Under the pieces are notes generated by a model. It was not told the DNA's origin and searched no databases. It saw only the letters and a list, made by a program, of their open reading frames with translations. Positions 33,397 to 41,828 of a DNA stretch of 64,000 nucleotides are shown piece by piece (the stretch's first letter is position 1; each line of letters begins with the position of its first letter). The DNA lies in assembly GCA_963764805.1 (NCBI GenBank), contig CAVXUB010000002.1:124001-188000 (forward strand). Direction: 5' to 3'. The translations under genes were made by a program, and so were the position numbers. Origin of the DNA: CAVXUB01 sp963764805. Lineage in GTDB: Bacteria; Actinomycetota; Acidimicrobiia; Acidimicrobiales; Bog-793.

Positions 33397-35205
33397 TCAG
33401 GCGGCGAGGAAGCCGCCCGACTGATGGCGCCAGAGGCGCCCGTAGACGCCCGCCTCGCCCGCCTTCAAGAGCTCGCGATGCGAGCCCTGTTCGACGATGC
33501 GGCCGTCGTCGATGACGACGATCCTGTCGAGACGCGCGATGGTCGCCAGACGGTGCGCCACCACGAGAGCGGTGGCTCCCTCCATCAGCCGCCAGAGGGC
33601 GTCCTGGACCAGGACCTCCGACTCCGAGTCGAGGGCTGACGTCGCCTCGTCCAGGATCAGTATCGGGGCGGCCTTGGCCATGGCTTGGGCGATCGCCACC
33701 CGCTGGCGTTGACCACCGGACAGCTTGAGCCCTCGCTCGCCGACGACGGTGTCGTAGCCGTCTGGGAGCCGGTTGACGAACTCCTCGACATGGGCGGCGC
33801 TGCCCACTCGGCGCACGAGGTCCATGTCCGGCTCGCGCAGGACGTCGTTCCCCTCGATGCCGTAGCAGATGTTCTCTGCGATCGTCCGGTGCAGCATCTG
33901 CGGCTCCTGGGGGACGTAAGAGATGTGCCGACGTAGCGACTGCTGCGTCACCTCCTTGATGTCCTGGCCGTCGACGAGGATCTTGCCGTCCTGGATGTCC
34001 ATGAACCTGAGAAGGAGCTTGGTGAGGGTGGTCTTGCCGGAGCCCGATGTCCCCACCAGGCCGACGTGCTCGCCCGGCTCGATCGTCAACGCGAGGCCCT
34101 CGAAGAGCGGCGCGTCCGCCCGGTAGCCGAAGCGGACGTCCCGGAACTCGATCTCGCCCCGACCTACGCTCAGCTCCTCGGCCTCCTCTGCGTCCTGGAT
34201 CTCCGGCACGCTGGCGGCGATGCTGGCGAACTTGGCGCAACGGCCGAGGTCACGCGACAGGGACCGGATGTACTCGAACGACTCCTCGAGCATCCCGACC
34301 ACCTGCGTGCCGTAGAACAGGATCAGGTAGACCGCACCGGCCGCCACCGTGTGGCGTAGCGCAAGCACGACACCCACCAGCACGGCCAACCAGCTGAAGC
34401 CGCCGAGGGCGGTCTCCATCTGCAGCCGCGTGGTGGCGAACACCTTCCTCGCCCTGAGGTCTGCCGCAACCGATTGCGAGACGACGCCGGCCACGTGATT
34501 GCGCTCGGCGATCTCTGTCGATTGGGTGCGGACCGTGGTGAGGTTGCTGATCGTGTCTGCGACGACACCGGTGGCCTTCGAATGGGCGTCCGAGAACGCC
34601 TTCGTCGACTTCACGACGTCGTCCATCTTGTGGTGCAGCACCATCGCGAAGGCGAGGACGAGCATGCTGAAGACGATCGCCACGGGCCACGCCTCGAAGC
34701 CGAGCACGACGATGCCGCCGAGGATCACGACGACGATTCGGTTGATCCCCCACGTGATGGTGTCGATCATCTCGATGTAGGCCCACGAGAAGGTCTCCAG
34801 CGTCGAGATCACCTCGCCTGACGGGCGGTCCGTGTGCCACCGGTGGCTGAGCCTGAGCAGGTGGCCGTAGCCCTCGTTGATCGCATTGCCGAACGAGCGG
34901 ATCGTGGCGCCCCATTCCACCCAACCGGAGATCCTCCAGAGGATGGTCGAGACCACGAGCACGCACCCGTAGGCGATGACGAGCGGTCCGAAGGTGTGCC
35001 AGAGCGTCGCATGTCGCGGCAGATCGGCAATGCGCGTCAGCAGTCCCGCGAAGACCAGTGGTCCGGCGACGCTCTGCACAAGCACTGCTGCGGTGACGAG
35101 CGCCCACGAGCCGAGCAAGCCCCGGCGCTCGGGCTTCGACTGCTGCCAGCAGAACAAGATCGTGTCTTTGGTCGATGATGAGGGGAAGAGGGTGCTATCA
35201 CCCAT
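33397..35205 (-). CDS. ABC exporter, fused permease-ATPase
   Basis: 602 residues. Residues 1-320 hold the exporter membrane domain with six helices (for instance LLGSWALVTAAVLVQSVAGPLVFAGLL and IVVVILGGIVVLGFEAWPVAIVFSMLVLAFAMVL). The ATPase domain follows: Walker A VGLVGTSGSGKTTLTKLL, signature LKLSGGQRQRVAIAQAMA, Walker B ILILDEATSALDSESEVL and H-loop VVAHRLATI. It functions as a homo- or heterodimer exporting drugs, lipids or peptides. There is no N-terminal C39 peptidase, so if it exports a peptide any leader must be cut by another protein. GGAG precedes the ATG. On the same strand 245 bp upstream is a 48-codon ORF with a perfect ribosome-binding site. Confidence 0.9.
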   Translation of the reverse strand: MGDSTLFPSSSTKDTILFCWQQSKPERRGLLGSWALVTAAVLVQSVAGPLVFAGLLTRIADLPRHATLWHTFGPLVIAYGCVLVVSTILWRISGWVEWGATIRSFGNAINEGYGHLLRLSHRWHTDRPSGEVISTLETFSWAYIEMIDTITWGINRIVVVILGGIVVLGFEAWPVAIVFSMLVLAFAMVLHHKMDDVVKSTKAFSDAHSKATGVVADTISNLTTVRTQSTEIAERNHVAGVVSQSVAADLRARKVFATTRLQMETALGGFSWLAVLVGVVLALRHTVAAGAVYLILFYGTQVVGMLEESFEYIRSLSRDLGRCAKFASIAASVPEIQDAEEAEELSVGRGEIEFRDVRFGYRADAPLFEGLALTIEPGEHVGLVGTSGSGKTTLTKLLLRFMDIQDGKILVDGQDIKEVTQQSLRRHISYVPQEPQMLHRTIAENICYGIEGNDVLREPDMDLVRRVGSAAHVEEFVNRLPDGYDTVVGERGLKLSGGQRQRVAIAQAMAKAAPILILDEATSALDSESEVLVQDALWRLMEGATALVVAHRLATIARLDRIVVIDDGRIVEQGSHRELLKAGEAGVYGRLWRHQSGGFLAA

Positions 35206-35414
35206 GATCGGCTCCGTTGAGTCGGCGTTTGCTTGTTGTCGTGTCTTGGCTTTGTCGTGGCTTGCCGGTGGTCCTGCAGGCCGGGGCGGATGAAGCGAGG
35301 GCGGAAGCGAGAGGTACGGGGGCGGGTGGGCGTCCGGCGGCCTGGGCTCAGGCCACTTGGGTCGCGCGCTGCGGACGCCGGGGGATCCCGGGCACCGACT
35401 CTTCCTGTCTGCCT

Positions 35415-35430
35415 TGCGGCAGGGGCCGCA
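35415..35430 (-). promoter_or_regulatory. Hairpin between small ORF and ABC exporter
   Basis: TGCGGC-4 nt-GCCGCA, a perfect 6-bp stem beginning about 20 nt after the stop of the 48-codon ORF and 210 bp before the exporter start. It could be a terminator for a short transcript or part of an attenuator. There is no T run. Confidence 0.45.
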
Positions 35431-35450
35431 GGCTCAGATCCGAGGGAAAG

Positions 35451-35597
35451 TCAATGGTGCGTGGGGAAAGGCACCCGCTTGACGAGTCCGGCGACCCATG
35501 TCGCCGGTCTCCTGCCGGTGTGCCCTAGCGGCCCGAGCGGTGCGATGACCGGGAAGGCGCGGCCGATCGGGCACATCTTCTGCTCGTCGGTTGCCAT
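35451..35597 (-). CDS. 48-residue peptide ORF with perfect Shine-Dalgarno, upstream of ABC exporter
   Basis: A 48-codon ORF preceded by AGGAGGTGA, the full complement of the 16S rRNA 3' end, 6 nt from GGAGG to ATG. A plausible promoter lies 35-64 bp upstream. The peptide starts MATDEQKMCPIGRAF, has one Cys, a Gly/Pro/Leu middle (APLGPLGHTG) and a basic, aromatic end (WVAGLVKRVPFPTHH). Most third codon positions are G or C, as in neighbouring genes. An 8-bp inverted repeat (CCGGCGAC-4 nt-GTCGCCGG, 35488-35507) lies inside the ORF. It may be a small functional peptide exported by the downstream ABC protein, or a leader whose translation controls that gene. I recognise no peptide family. Confidence 0.6.
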   Translation of the reverse strand: MATDEQKMCPIGRAFPVIAPLGPLGHTGRRPATWVAGLVKRVPFPTHH

Positions 35598-35631
35598 CAG
35601 TCACCTCCTGCGGTCTCGGGGCCGAAGGGCG

Positions 35632-35661
35632 ATGCTAGCCGAGATTGGCCTGCGATGACAA
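35632..35661 (-). promoter_or_regulatory. Promoter of the 48-codon ORF
   Basis: On the minus strand: -35 TTGTCA, 18-bp spacer, -10 TAGCAT, placing the start of transcription about 28 nt before the ORF's ATG, with the perfect Shine-Dalgarno in between. Both boxes match the housekeeping actinobacterial consensus in four of six positions. Confidence 0.5.
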
Positions 35662-35708
35662 GGGTTTCTTGAAGCATCCGTGGTCTGCGGGGCGCGAAAC
35701 TCCCCTCC

Positions 35709-36794
35709 ATGCCCGCCGACACATCACAGCTGGGGGAACTGGCGGCGCTCTGGAGATGGTTCGGCAAGACGCAGTTCGCCGGTTACTCGCCGCTGTACGA
35801 GCAGATCGCGCTGCACATCGCAGAGGACGAGCAAGTGCTGCGCCTCGTGGCTGGTGCTCCGGCCGAGTCGCACCTTCCCATCCTTCTGCTCGCCGCGGCG
35901 CACTACCTGTTGCTCGAAGATCCTGGTGACCCCGAGCATCCGCTGGCGGCGATGTACGGCGGCCGCATCGACGGAGATCCCGGTGCAGTCTTCAGCGACT
36001 TCTGCCTCTCCCGTCGTGAGGAGATCGAGGCCCTGCTGTCGACTCGGCGGGTGCAGACGAACGAATGCGGTCGGTCTGCGCTCCTCGGGCCGGCGCTCAC
36101 GTGGTGCCGCAGTCGCCTTTCTCAGCCGTTTTCATGGATCGACGTCGGCGCCAGCGCCGGCTTGAACCTGAACTGCGACCTCTACCGGCTCGACTACGGG
36201 TCGCATGGCGCGAGCGGACCGGCCGAGTCGCCGGTGCGCATCGCATGCGAGGTGGTGGGCGGCGACCCGCCGGTCGTTTCGACGCTGCCATTGCCAGATA
36301 CCGAGCATCGGCTCGGTATCGACCTGGCACCGGTCGATCTCTCGGATCCTGCGGGCGCGCGCTGGCTGCTGGCGTGCGTGTGGCCGGGGACAGGCCGGCT
36401 GGAGCGCACGGCGGCCGCCATCGAGCTGGCGCGACTGCGCCCGCCGATCGTGGTGCAGGGTGACGCGGTCACCGGTCTGTCGTCGCTGATCGGCGGGATG
36501 CCGGTGCACGTGCCGGTGGTGGTCACCACCACCTGGGTCTACGCCTACTTCAGCGCACCTGATCGTGAGGCCTTCACCGAGGTGTTGAGACAGGAGTCTG
36601 CACGGCGGCCGGTCGTCTGGGTCAGTGCCGAAGGGGCCGGTACGGTATCGCAGCTACCAGGGAGTGCGGAGGCAGACGGCGGGGAGGGGGATGTGCTCGG
36701 GGCGGTGATGTTTCGTGATGGCGAGGTGACGGCGGAAGTCCTCGGGTACGCCCATCCGCACGGCAACTGGCTCGACTGGCGAGGCCACCCCTGA
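35709..36794 (+). CDS. DUF2332 family protein
   Basis: 361 residues. The N-terminus (LWRWFGKTQFAGYSPLYEQIALHIAEDEQVLRL) and the central FSWIDVGASAGLNLNCDLYRLDYG match the DUF2332 family of actinobacterial proteins. The second stretch resembles a Rossmann-type SAM-binding glycine motif, so a methyltransferase-like fold is possible, but no activity is established for the family. The C-terminus ends LGYAHPHGNWLDWRGHP, also family-typical. It is divergent from the 48-codon ORF with 111 bp between starts. No signal peptide is seen. Confidence 0.85.
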   Translation: MPADTSQLGELAALWRWFGKTQFAGYSPLYEQIALHIAEDEQVLRLVAGAPAESHLPILLLAAAHYLLLEDPGDPEHPLAAMYGGRIDGDPGAVFSDFCLSRREEIEALLSTRRVQTNECGRSALLGPALTWCRSRLSQPFSWIDVGASAGLNLNCDLYRLDYGSHGASGPAESPVRIACEVVGGDPPVVSTLPLPDTEHRLGIDLAPVDLSDPAGARWLLACVWPGTGRLERTAAAIELARLRPPIVVQGDAVTGLSSLIGGMPVHVPVVVTTTWVYAYFSAPDREAFTEVLRQESARRPVVWVSAEGAGTVSQLPGSAEADGGEGDVLGAVMFRDGEVTAEVLGYAHPHGNWLDWRGHP

Positions 36795-36880
36795 GGGTTG
36801 GACCTCTCATCCGCCGCGACCTCACTCGCGGGCGGCCACAATAGGGCGAGTGGGCCGTACGCGCCCGACGAGGAGCAAGC

Positions 36881-38518
36881 GTGAGCGACACGGCGCAGGG
36901 CCCGGATTGGTGGCAGGCCTGGGATGGCAAGTGGTACGCACCGGGCGCCACCCCGTCGTGGGAAGCCAGCGTCAAGGTGCCGCCCACGCTTGCGGACTCA
37001 GGCGGCGAACAAGTGGATCCGCACCACGCGCCGATCGAGCCTGAGGAGATCCTGCAGCCGGCGGCCCCGTGGCGACCACCCGAGCCGACGTGGATGCGGG
37101 CCATTGCTGCCCCTCCTCCTACGCCGCCAGCGGACCTTCCTACGGCGGTCGAGGAGGCCACGTCCGTCGTCTCGTTCGGCAAGGGGAAGGGGTTCGCTGG
37201 GCGACCCCGTCGTTTGGTGCTGGCGAGCACTGCGGTGGTGGCGTTGTTGATTGCCGCCGGAGCCTCCGTCGCAGCGGTGGCGGGCGGCTCGCGGCCGACA
37301 CTCAACGGAATGTCGGCGTCGCAGGTCCTGAGGACGACGATGGCGGCCGCCAGGTTGTCCGGGTCGGCACACGTGGACCTTCGCGAGGGAGTCGTCGGGG
37401 GAGCGACGGCGACGGCGAGCATCGACTTCTCGACGTCGGGAGGGAGGGGCTCGATCCAGCTCGCCGCGAGCAACAACTTGTCGTTCGTCGCCACCAAGGG
37501 CAACGTCTACGTGCAAGCGAGCGACTCCTATTGGCAGGACATCGGTGTCCTGGACGTTCCCGAGAGCGCCTGGGTGTTCGCCTCCGACCACGATTCGACG
37601 ATCGGTCCGATCTCCGAGATCGCCTTGACCAAGTCGTTCTTCTCCGACATCCTCGACATCTCGGGACCTATATCGTTCGTGGGCACGCACTCGGGCGACG
37701 CTCCGGTGACGGTAGAGGGCACGTTCGTGCAGCCGAACGGCGGACCGAGCTCCGAAAGAGTGAGGCTGACAGTCTCGGACTCGCCCCCCTTCTTGCCTAT
37801 CTCGGCGGCGGTGGTTCAAGCGCAGGATCCGACATTGACGGAGACGATGAGCTTCAGCAGGTGGGGAGAACGGATCTCACTGACGCCTCCGCCGAGTGCA
37901 GTTTCACTGGCGTCGATCGAGACACCGACGCAACCGCCGCCACCGTCGTCCCAGGACCTGCTTGCACAGTCTGATCTGCAGACAGCCCTGACCGGAGCAA
38001 AGACATACTTCACCGAGAGCAACCAGACATACCGAGGCCTGAGCCCTTCCTCCTTCAGCCAGTTGGCCACCGGTCTGACCGCTGTCTCCGGTTCGCACGC
38101 CTCGACCGGGCCGAAGGTGATCAGCATGCAGGCGAGCGGTGACGGCACATACGAGATCATGACGGCCTGGTCACCTTCGACGGGCACCTGCTGGGCGATC
38201 ACAGACAACACTTCGTCGGACGGGGTGGACGGCGTCGCCAGCCCGGGCACGATCTACCTGGAGCTGTCGAACACCTCACAAGCCGACTGCACGGCGTCCG
38301 CCCTGGATTCCACCAACCTGCCCTCGAGCTGGCTCAGCTCGGCTGAAGGCTTCACCGCCCTGCAGGCCGGTGGCGGCAGATCCTTCGGGAACGCCGGAAG
38401 CACCGGAAGCACCGGAAGCACCGGAAGCACCGGTAACACCGGAAGCTCGGGCAACAGCGGCATGGTGAGCAGTGGCTCGATCGTCATCGGCAACACCGGG
38501 GTGAGCGGGACCGGCTGA
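36881..38518 (+). CDS. Large membrane-anchored protein: DGKWY module, LppX-like and pilin-like regions
   Basis: 545 residues, GTG start with GAGGAGC upstream. The N-terminus PDWWQAWDGKWYAPGATPSW is a short aromatic module common before a membrane anchor in Acidimicrobiia. A Pro-rich cytoplasmic stretch and one TM helix (LVLASTAVVALLIAAGASVAAVAG, about 108-131) follow. Residues about 145-345 are beta-rich (ASQVLRTTMAAARLSGSAHVDLRE...; ASIDFSTSGGRGSIQLAASNN...) and recall LppX/LprG-type lipoprotein folds. Residues about 365-480 (LQTALTGAKTYFTESNQTYRGLSPSSFSQLATGL...TCWAITD) resemble the globular part of type IV pilins without their N-terminal helix. The end is a GST/GNT repeat tract. The domain resemblances are impressions, not established homology. 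Confidence 0.75.
   Translation: MSDTAQGPDWWQAWDGKWYAPGATPSWEASVKVPPTLADSGGEQVDPHHAPIEPEEILQPAAPWRPPEPTWMRAIAAPPPTPPADLPTAVEEATSVVSFGKGKGFAGRPRRLVLASTAVVALLIAAGASVAAVAGGSRPTLNGMSASQVLRTTMAAARLSGSAHVDLREGVVGGATATASIDFSTSGGRGSIQLAASNNLSFVATKGNVYVQASDSYWQDIGVLDVPESAWVFASDHDSTIGPISEIALTKSFFSDILDISGPISFVGTHSGDAPVTVEGTFVQPNGGPSSERVRLTVSDSPPFLPISAAVVQAQDPTLTETMSFSRWGERISLTPPPSAVSLASIETPTQPPPPSSQDLLAQSDLQTALTGAKTYFTESNQTYRGLSPSSFSQLATGLTAVSGSHASTGPKVISMQASGDGTYEIMTAWSPSTGTCWAITDNTSSDGVDGVASPGTIYLELSNTSQADCTASALDSTNLPSSWLSSAEGFTALQAGGGRSFGNAGSTGSTGSTGSTGNTGSSGNSGMVSSGSIVIGNTGVSGTG
38394..38456 (+). repeat. 9-bp in-frame tandem repeat CCGGAAGCA
   Basis: Four perfect copies followed by three diverged ones, encoding a Gly-Ser-Thr / Gly-Asn-Thr tract near the C-terminus of the anchored protein. 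The period is a multiple of three, so copy-number change would alter length without breaking the frame. Confidence 0.85.
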
Positions 38519-38571
38519 GCAACCAAAGACGGAGCGCATCAGGCGTCCCCCACGCCGAGCCCGATGCCTCG

Positions 38572-40113
38572 TCAGCGCTCACTGATCAGCGCAGTCGCGT
38601 GGATCGAAGCTGGCTCCTCTGCCCACCGGCGAGGCAGTGGCGCCCCGGCCCGCCCGAAACGGAAGGCGGCGGCGTCCACCCTCCTCGTCCTCAGCCAGTA
38701 CTTCCAGGTGAAGTCCGGCCACAGCGTGGTGTTCTCGCCCCTGCCGTCGAGGTACCAGCTGTTGCAACCGCCGTTCACCCAGACCGTCCGCCGCATCCGC
38801 CGCCTCACCTCGGCGGTGTAGCTCTCCTGCGCCGCCTCTGAGACCTCGACGGTGTCAACCCGGGCGCTCGCCATCATGCGCAGCATCGCTGCGACATAGT
38901 GCACTTGGCACTCGATCATGAAGACCTGCGAGGTGTGGCCGAGACCGGTGTTGGGGCCGACGAGGACGAACAGATTCGGGAAGCCCGCCACCATCGTGCC
39001 CATGTAGCTCGGCATCCCGTCGCGCCAGGCATGGGCGAGAGTGTCGCCGCGACGCCCGTGGACGAGGTGCGCCACCGGTTGGTCGATAACTTCGAAGCCC
39101 GTTCCGAAGATGATCGTGTCGACGGGGTGCTCGACACCGTCGCTCGTGACTATGCCCCGCTCGCGAACCTCCTCGACCGGTGAGGTGACGAGCTCGACGT
39201 TCGACTGGCAGAGCGCCGGGTACCAGTCGTTGGAGAGGAGGATCCGCTTGCACCCCAAGGCGTAGGAGGGTGTGAGAGCGGCGCGGAGACCCGGATCGGC
39301 CACTTGCCGTGCGAGCAGGTCGCGGCAGATCCGCTCGGCAGGCCCGAGCGCCGCCGGGCGCCTCGTGAAGCCCACTGCCAACCACTCGCGGCCCCAGTAG
39401 ACGACTGCACGGACCATCCGTTGCAGGCCGGGGACGTGGCGAAACGCCCACCGCTCCATGCCGGTCAGGTCCCGGTCCCGGCGGGGCATCACCCACGGCG
39501 GCGTTCGTTGGAAGACAGACACCTTGGCGGCGGCGGGCTGGATCTCGGGCACGAACTGGATGGCGAGGCTCCCGTCCCGATCACGGCGATGCGCTCACCT
39601 GACAGTTCGTGGTCGTGGTTCCAGCGGGCGGAGTGGAACATCGTCCCGGTGAACTCGCCGAGGCCCGGTAGATCAGGCACCGAGGGTTCGCTGAGCGCGC
39701 CGTCGCGGTCACCAGGTGGCGGGCGACGACAGTGCCCTTGGCGGTCTCGATCGTCCAGGAGGACGTGTCCTCGTCCCACCAGGCGGCTGACACGTTGCAG
39801 CCCAGATGAAGCCGCTCGCCGAGGCGCGCGCTCTCGACAAAGTCACGCAGGTACTGGAGGATCTCGGCCTGGCCCGAGAAGGAGCGGGTCCATCCCGGCC
39901 GGAGCGCCCGTGAGAAGGAGTAGAGCTGCGAGGGGACGTCGCAGGCCGCGCCGGATAGGTGTTGTCCCGCCACGTGCCGCCGACCTGCGCCGCTCGCTCG
40001 AGGACCACGTAGTCGCTGATCCCCGCTCGATCGAGGGCGGCGGCCATGCCGAGACCGGAAAACCCCGCCCCGATGACGACGACCGCGGCAGCCGCCGGAA
40101 GTGGATGTGGCAT
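38572..40113 (-). pseudogene. Flavin monooxygenase (Baeyer-Villiger type) broken by three frameshifts
   Basis: ATG 40113 begins AAVVVIGAGFSGLGMAAALDRAGISDYVVLERAAQVGGTWRDNTYP, the FAD-binding start of an FMO/BVMO. The product then continues through three frame changes: near 39950 (into CDVPSQLYSFSRALRPGW), near 39700 (into SEPSVPDLPGL and the fingerprint FTGTMFHSARWN followed by the NADP motif GERIAVIGTGAS), and near 39564 (into PEIQPAAAKVSVFQRTPPWVMPRRD, to the end). Adding one G at each site restores a 514-residue protein. With all three the net frame is kept, so the parts align end to end. Either three mutations or three consensus errors are needed. The intact enzyme would oxygenate ketones or related substrates; a TetR gene is divergent. 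Confidence 0.8.
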
Positions 40114-40201
40114 GGACGCGTCCCTCTCGTTTCGTGGTCATCGTCGTCGGCCTGCCGCCCCCTACTGGCGCCCGGCGATGATTACCACGAGTAGGTTACC
40201 C

Positions 40202-40218
40202 ACAGTAGGTTCTGCTGT
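40202..40218. promoter_or_regulatory. TetR operator-like palindrome between monooxygenase and tetR
   Basis: ACAGTAG-GTT-CTGCTGT, 17 bp with a single mismatched pair per arm, starting 29 bp before the tetR ATG. A related AGTAGGTT occurs twice here (40190 and 40204, 14 bp apart). The position in a short divergent region fits a site through which the TetR protein represses both genes. Confidence 0.5.
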
Positions 40219-40230
40219 AAAATAGGTCTC

Positions 40231-40860
40231 ATGACTACGGCGACGAAGAGGCGGATGAGCCGTGACGAGAGGTCTCGCCAGTTGCTCGACGTCGCCGAGG
40301 CGATGTTCGCGGAGCGTGCGACGACGGCCGTCACGATGGACGAGATAGCGGAGAGGGCCGGCGTCACCAAGCCGGTGCTCTACGACCATTTCGGCTCCAA
40401 GAGCGGCCTGCTGGCAGCATGCATCGCACGCGCCCGGCTGGAGTTGCAGCGCTCGACCGAGGAGGCGGTGGCGGCGGGCGAGACGGGAGCCGACGCCTTG
40501 TACCGGGGGCTGCACGCCTTCTTCGCCTTCGTCCAGGACCACGCGCCGACGTGGGCGGTGCTGGTTGCCGAGTCCCAACTGGACGCCGAGGCAGCCGCCG
40601 AGGTCGAGCGGGTACGGACTGGACAGGCGGCCTATCTCGCCGATCTGCTGGCCGAGGGACTGCCGGATTGCCCCCCCTCGACTGCTGCGGCGTACGCCGA
40701 GATCGTGATCGGCGCCTCCGAACGACTGGCGAGCTGGTGGCAGCGACACCCCGAGCTCTCGCTGGACGACGTCACCTCCGCGCAGATGGACCTCACGTGG
40801 CTGGGACTGGCCGCCCGCCAGGAGGGGCTGGTCTGGCCACGCCGTCGTCGGCCGGCCTGA
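40231..40860 (+). CDS. TetR-family transcriptional regulator
   Basis: 209 residues. The helix-turn-helix is clear: RQLLDVAEAMFAERATTAVTMDEIAERAGVTKPVLYDHFGSKSGLLAACIARA. The C-terminal ligand-binding domain is helical with no recognisable ligand motif. It is divergent from the flavin monooxygenase, with a near-perfect 17-bp palindrome in between, the usual arrangement of a repressor controlling itself and a catabolic monooxygenase. The ligand would be the monooxygenase substrate or product, which is unknown. It ends 7 bp before the convergent GNAT gene. Confidence 0.88.
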   Translation: MTTATKRRMSRDERSRQLLDVAEAMFAERATTAVTMDEIAERAGVTKPVLYDHFGSKSGLLAACIARARLELQRSTEEAVAAGETGADALYRGLHAFFAFVQDHAPTWAVLVAESQLDAEAAAEVERVRTGQAAYLADLLAEGLPDCPPSTAAAYAEIVIGASERLASWWQRHPELSLDDVTSAQMDLTWLGLAARQEGLVWPRRRRPA

Positions 40861-40867
40861 GGAATCG

Positions 40868-41828
40868 CTACTCGGCGGCGGCAGCGGCGCCGGCGAGGGC
40901 GCCAGCCGGAAGCTCGAAGTAGTCCATGGCGCCCGTGACTTCGAAGCCGGCCCAGCGATAGAGCTCGAGGGCGCGCTCGTTCTCCGTCACGACGTCGAGC
41001 GTGATCTCCTCGACGCCCTCCTCGAGGAGCTGGCGGACGAGGCGCGGCAGCACCTGGTGGCCGAAGCCCTTTCCTCGCCACTGCGGCATCATCGCGAAGC
41101 CGGAGATCGATGCCGCCCCCCCATCGAATCCGACCCGCACGGTCCCGACCGGAAGGGGGCTGCCGGGCTGGTCGTCCAGCTCGAAGACCATCACGCGATG
41201 AGCAGGGCCGTCGAGTGGGATCGCCGCCGCCTTCTCTGCGATCTCGTTGGCTTCGGCGGAGGGCTCGGCGTCGGGCGCTCCGTCGCCGGCCTCGGCTCCG
41301 AAAGCTCCTGCGATGCATTCCTTGAGGAACGGGCGATCCTCTTCGACCGCGGGGCGTGCGACGAGCCCCCGGGTGAGGTGGCGGCTCCGCGGGATCGGGC
41401 ACACGGGTGAGGCGCATGCCGTACTCGCTGTGCTCCAACTCGGCACCGAGGCTCTCGCAGAAGTGGCGACCACTCGCATCGGAGCGGTCGGCGACGATCA
41501 AGACGTGCCGGGCGGCCCGGCGCGCCAGCTCGGGGGCTGCGCAACCGAACATGGCAGTAGCGATCCCCTGGCGCCGGCTGTCCGGGTGCACCATCCCCGT
41601 CAACTCGACGAAGCCGGGCGAGAACTGGTAGATCCCGAGGAAGCCGACCAACCTCTCGTCCTGCCATGCGAGGACGTCGCTGTCTGCTGTTCCCGGGCGT
41701 GAGCGGAGCGTGGGCCACTCGAGCTTGAGCGACGTGCCGCCGGCCGTGACGATCGCTTCCAGCTCCGCTATCGCGTCGAGTGCCGGCGCCTCGAGGTGCG
41801 CCAGGCGCTCGAGACGCAGCCCGGTCAC
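40868..41828 (-). CDS. Tandem GNAT acetyltransferase, frameshifted near 41.4 kb
   Basis: GTG 41828 overlaps the stop of the upstream membrane protein (GTGA). The first GNAT domain (VTGLRLERLAHLEAPALD...GFVELTGMVHPDSRRQGIATAMFGCAAPELARR) has the acetyl-CoA pyrophosphate-binding RRQGIA loop. After MRLTRVPDPAEPP the frame changes. The second GNAT domain (LTRGLVARPAVEEDRPFLKEC...ISGFAMMPQWRGKGFGHQVLPRLV...ENERALELYRWAGFEVTG) runs in the other frame to the stop. One extra base (or two missing) joins them into about 319 residues. Two-domain GNATs include mycothiol synthase, but the sequence does not clearly match it. Substrate unknown. Confidence 0.75.

Noticed and set aside
35233..35658. 141-codon plus-strand ORF opposite the 48-codon ORF
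   Set aside because: No ribosome-binding site, Arg/Cys-rich shadow composition, no family; the minus-strand ORF has the expression signals.
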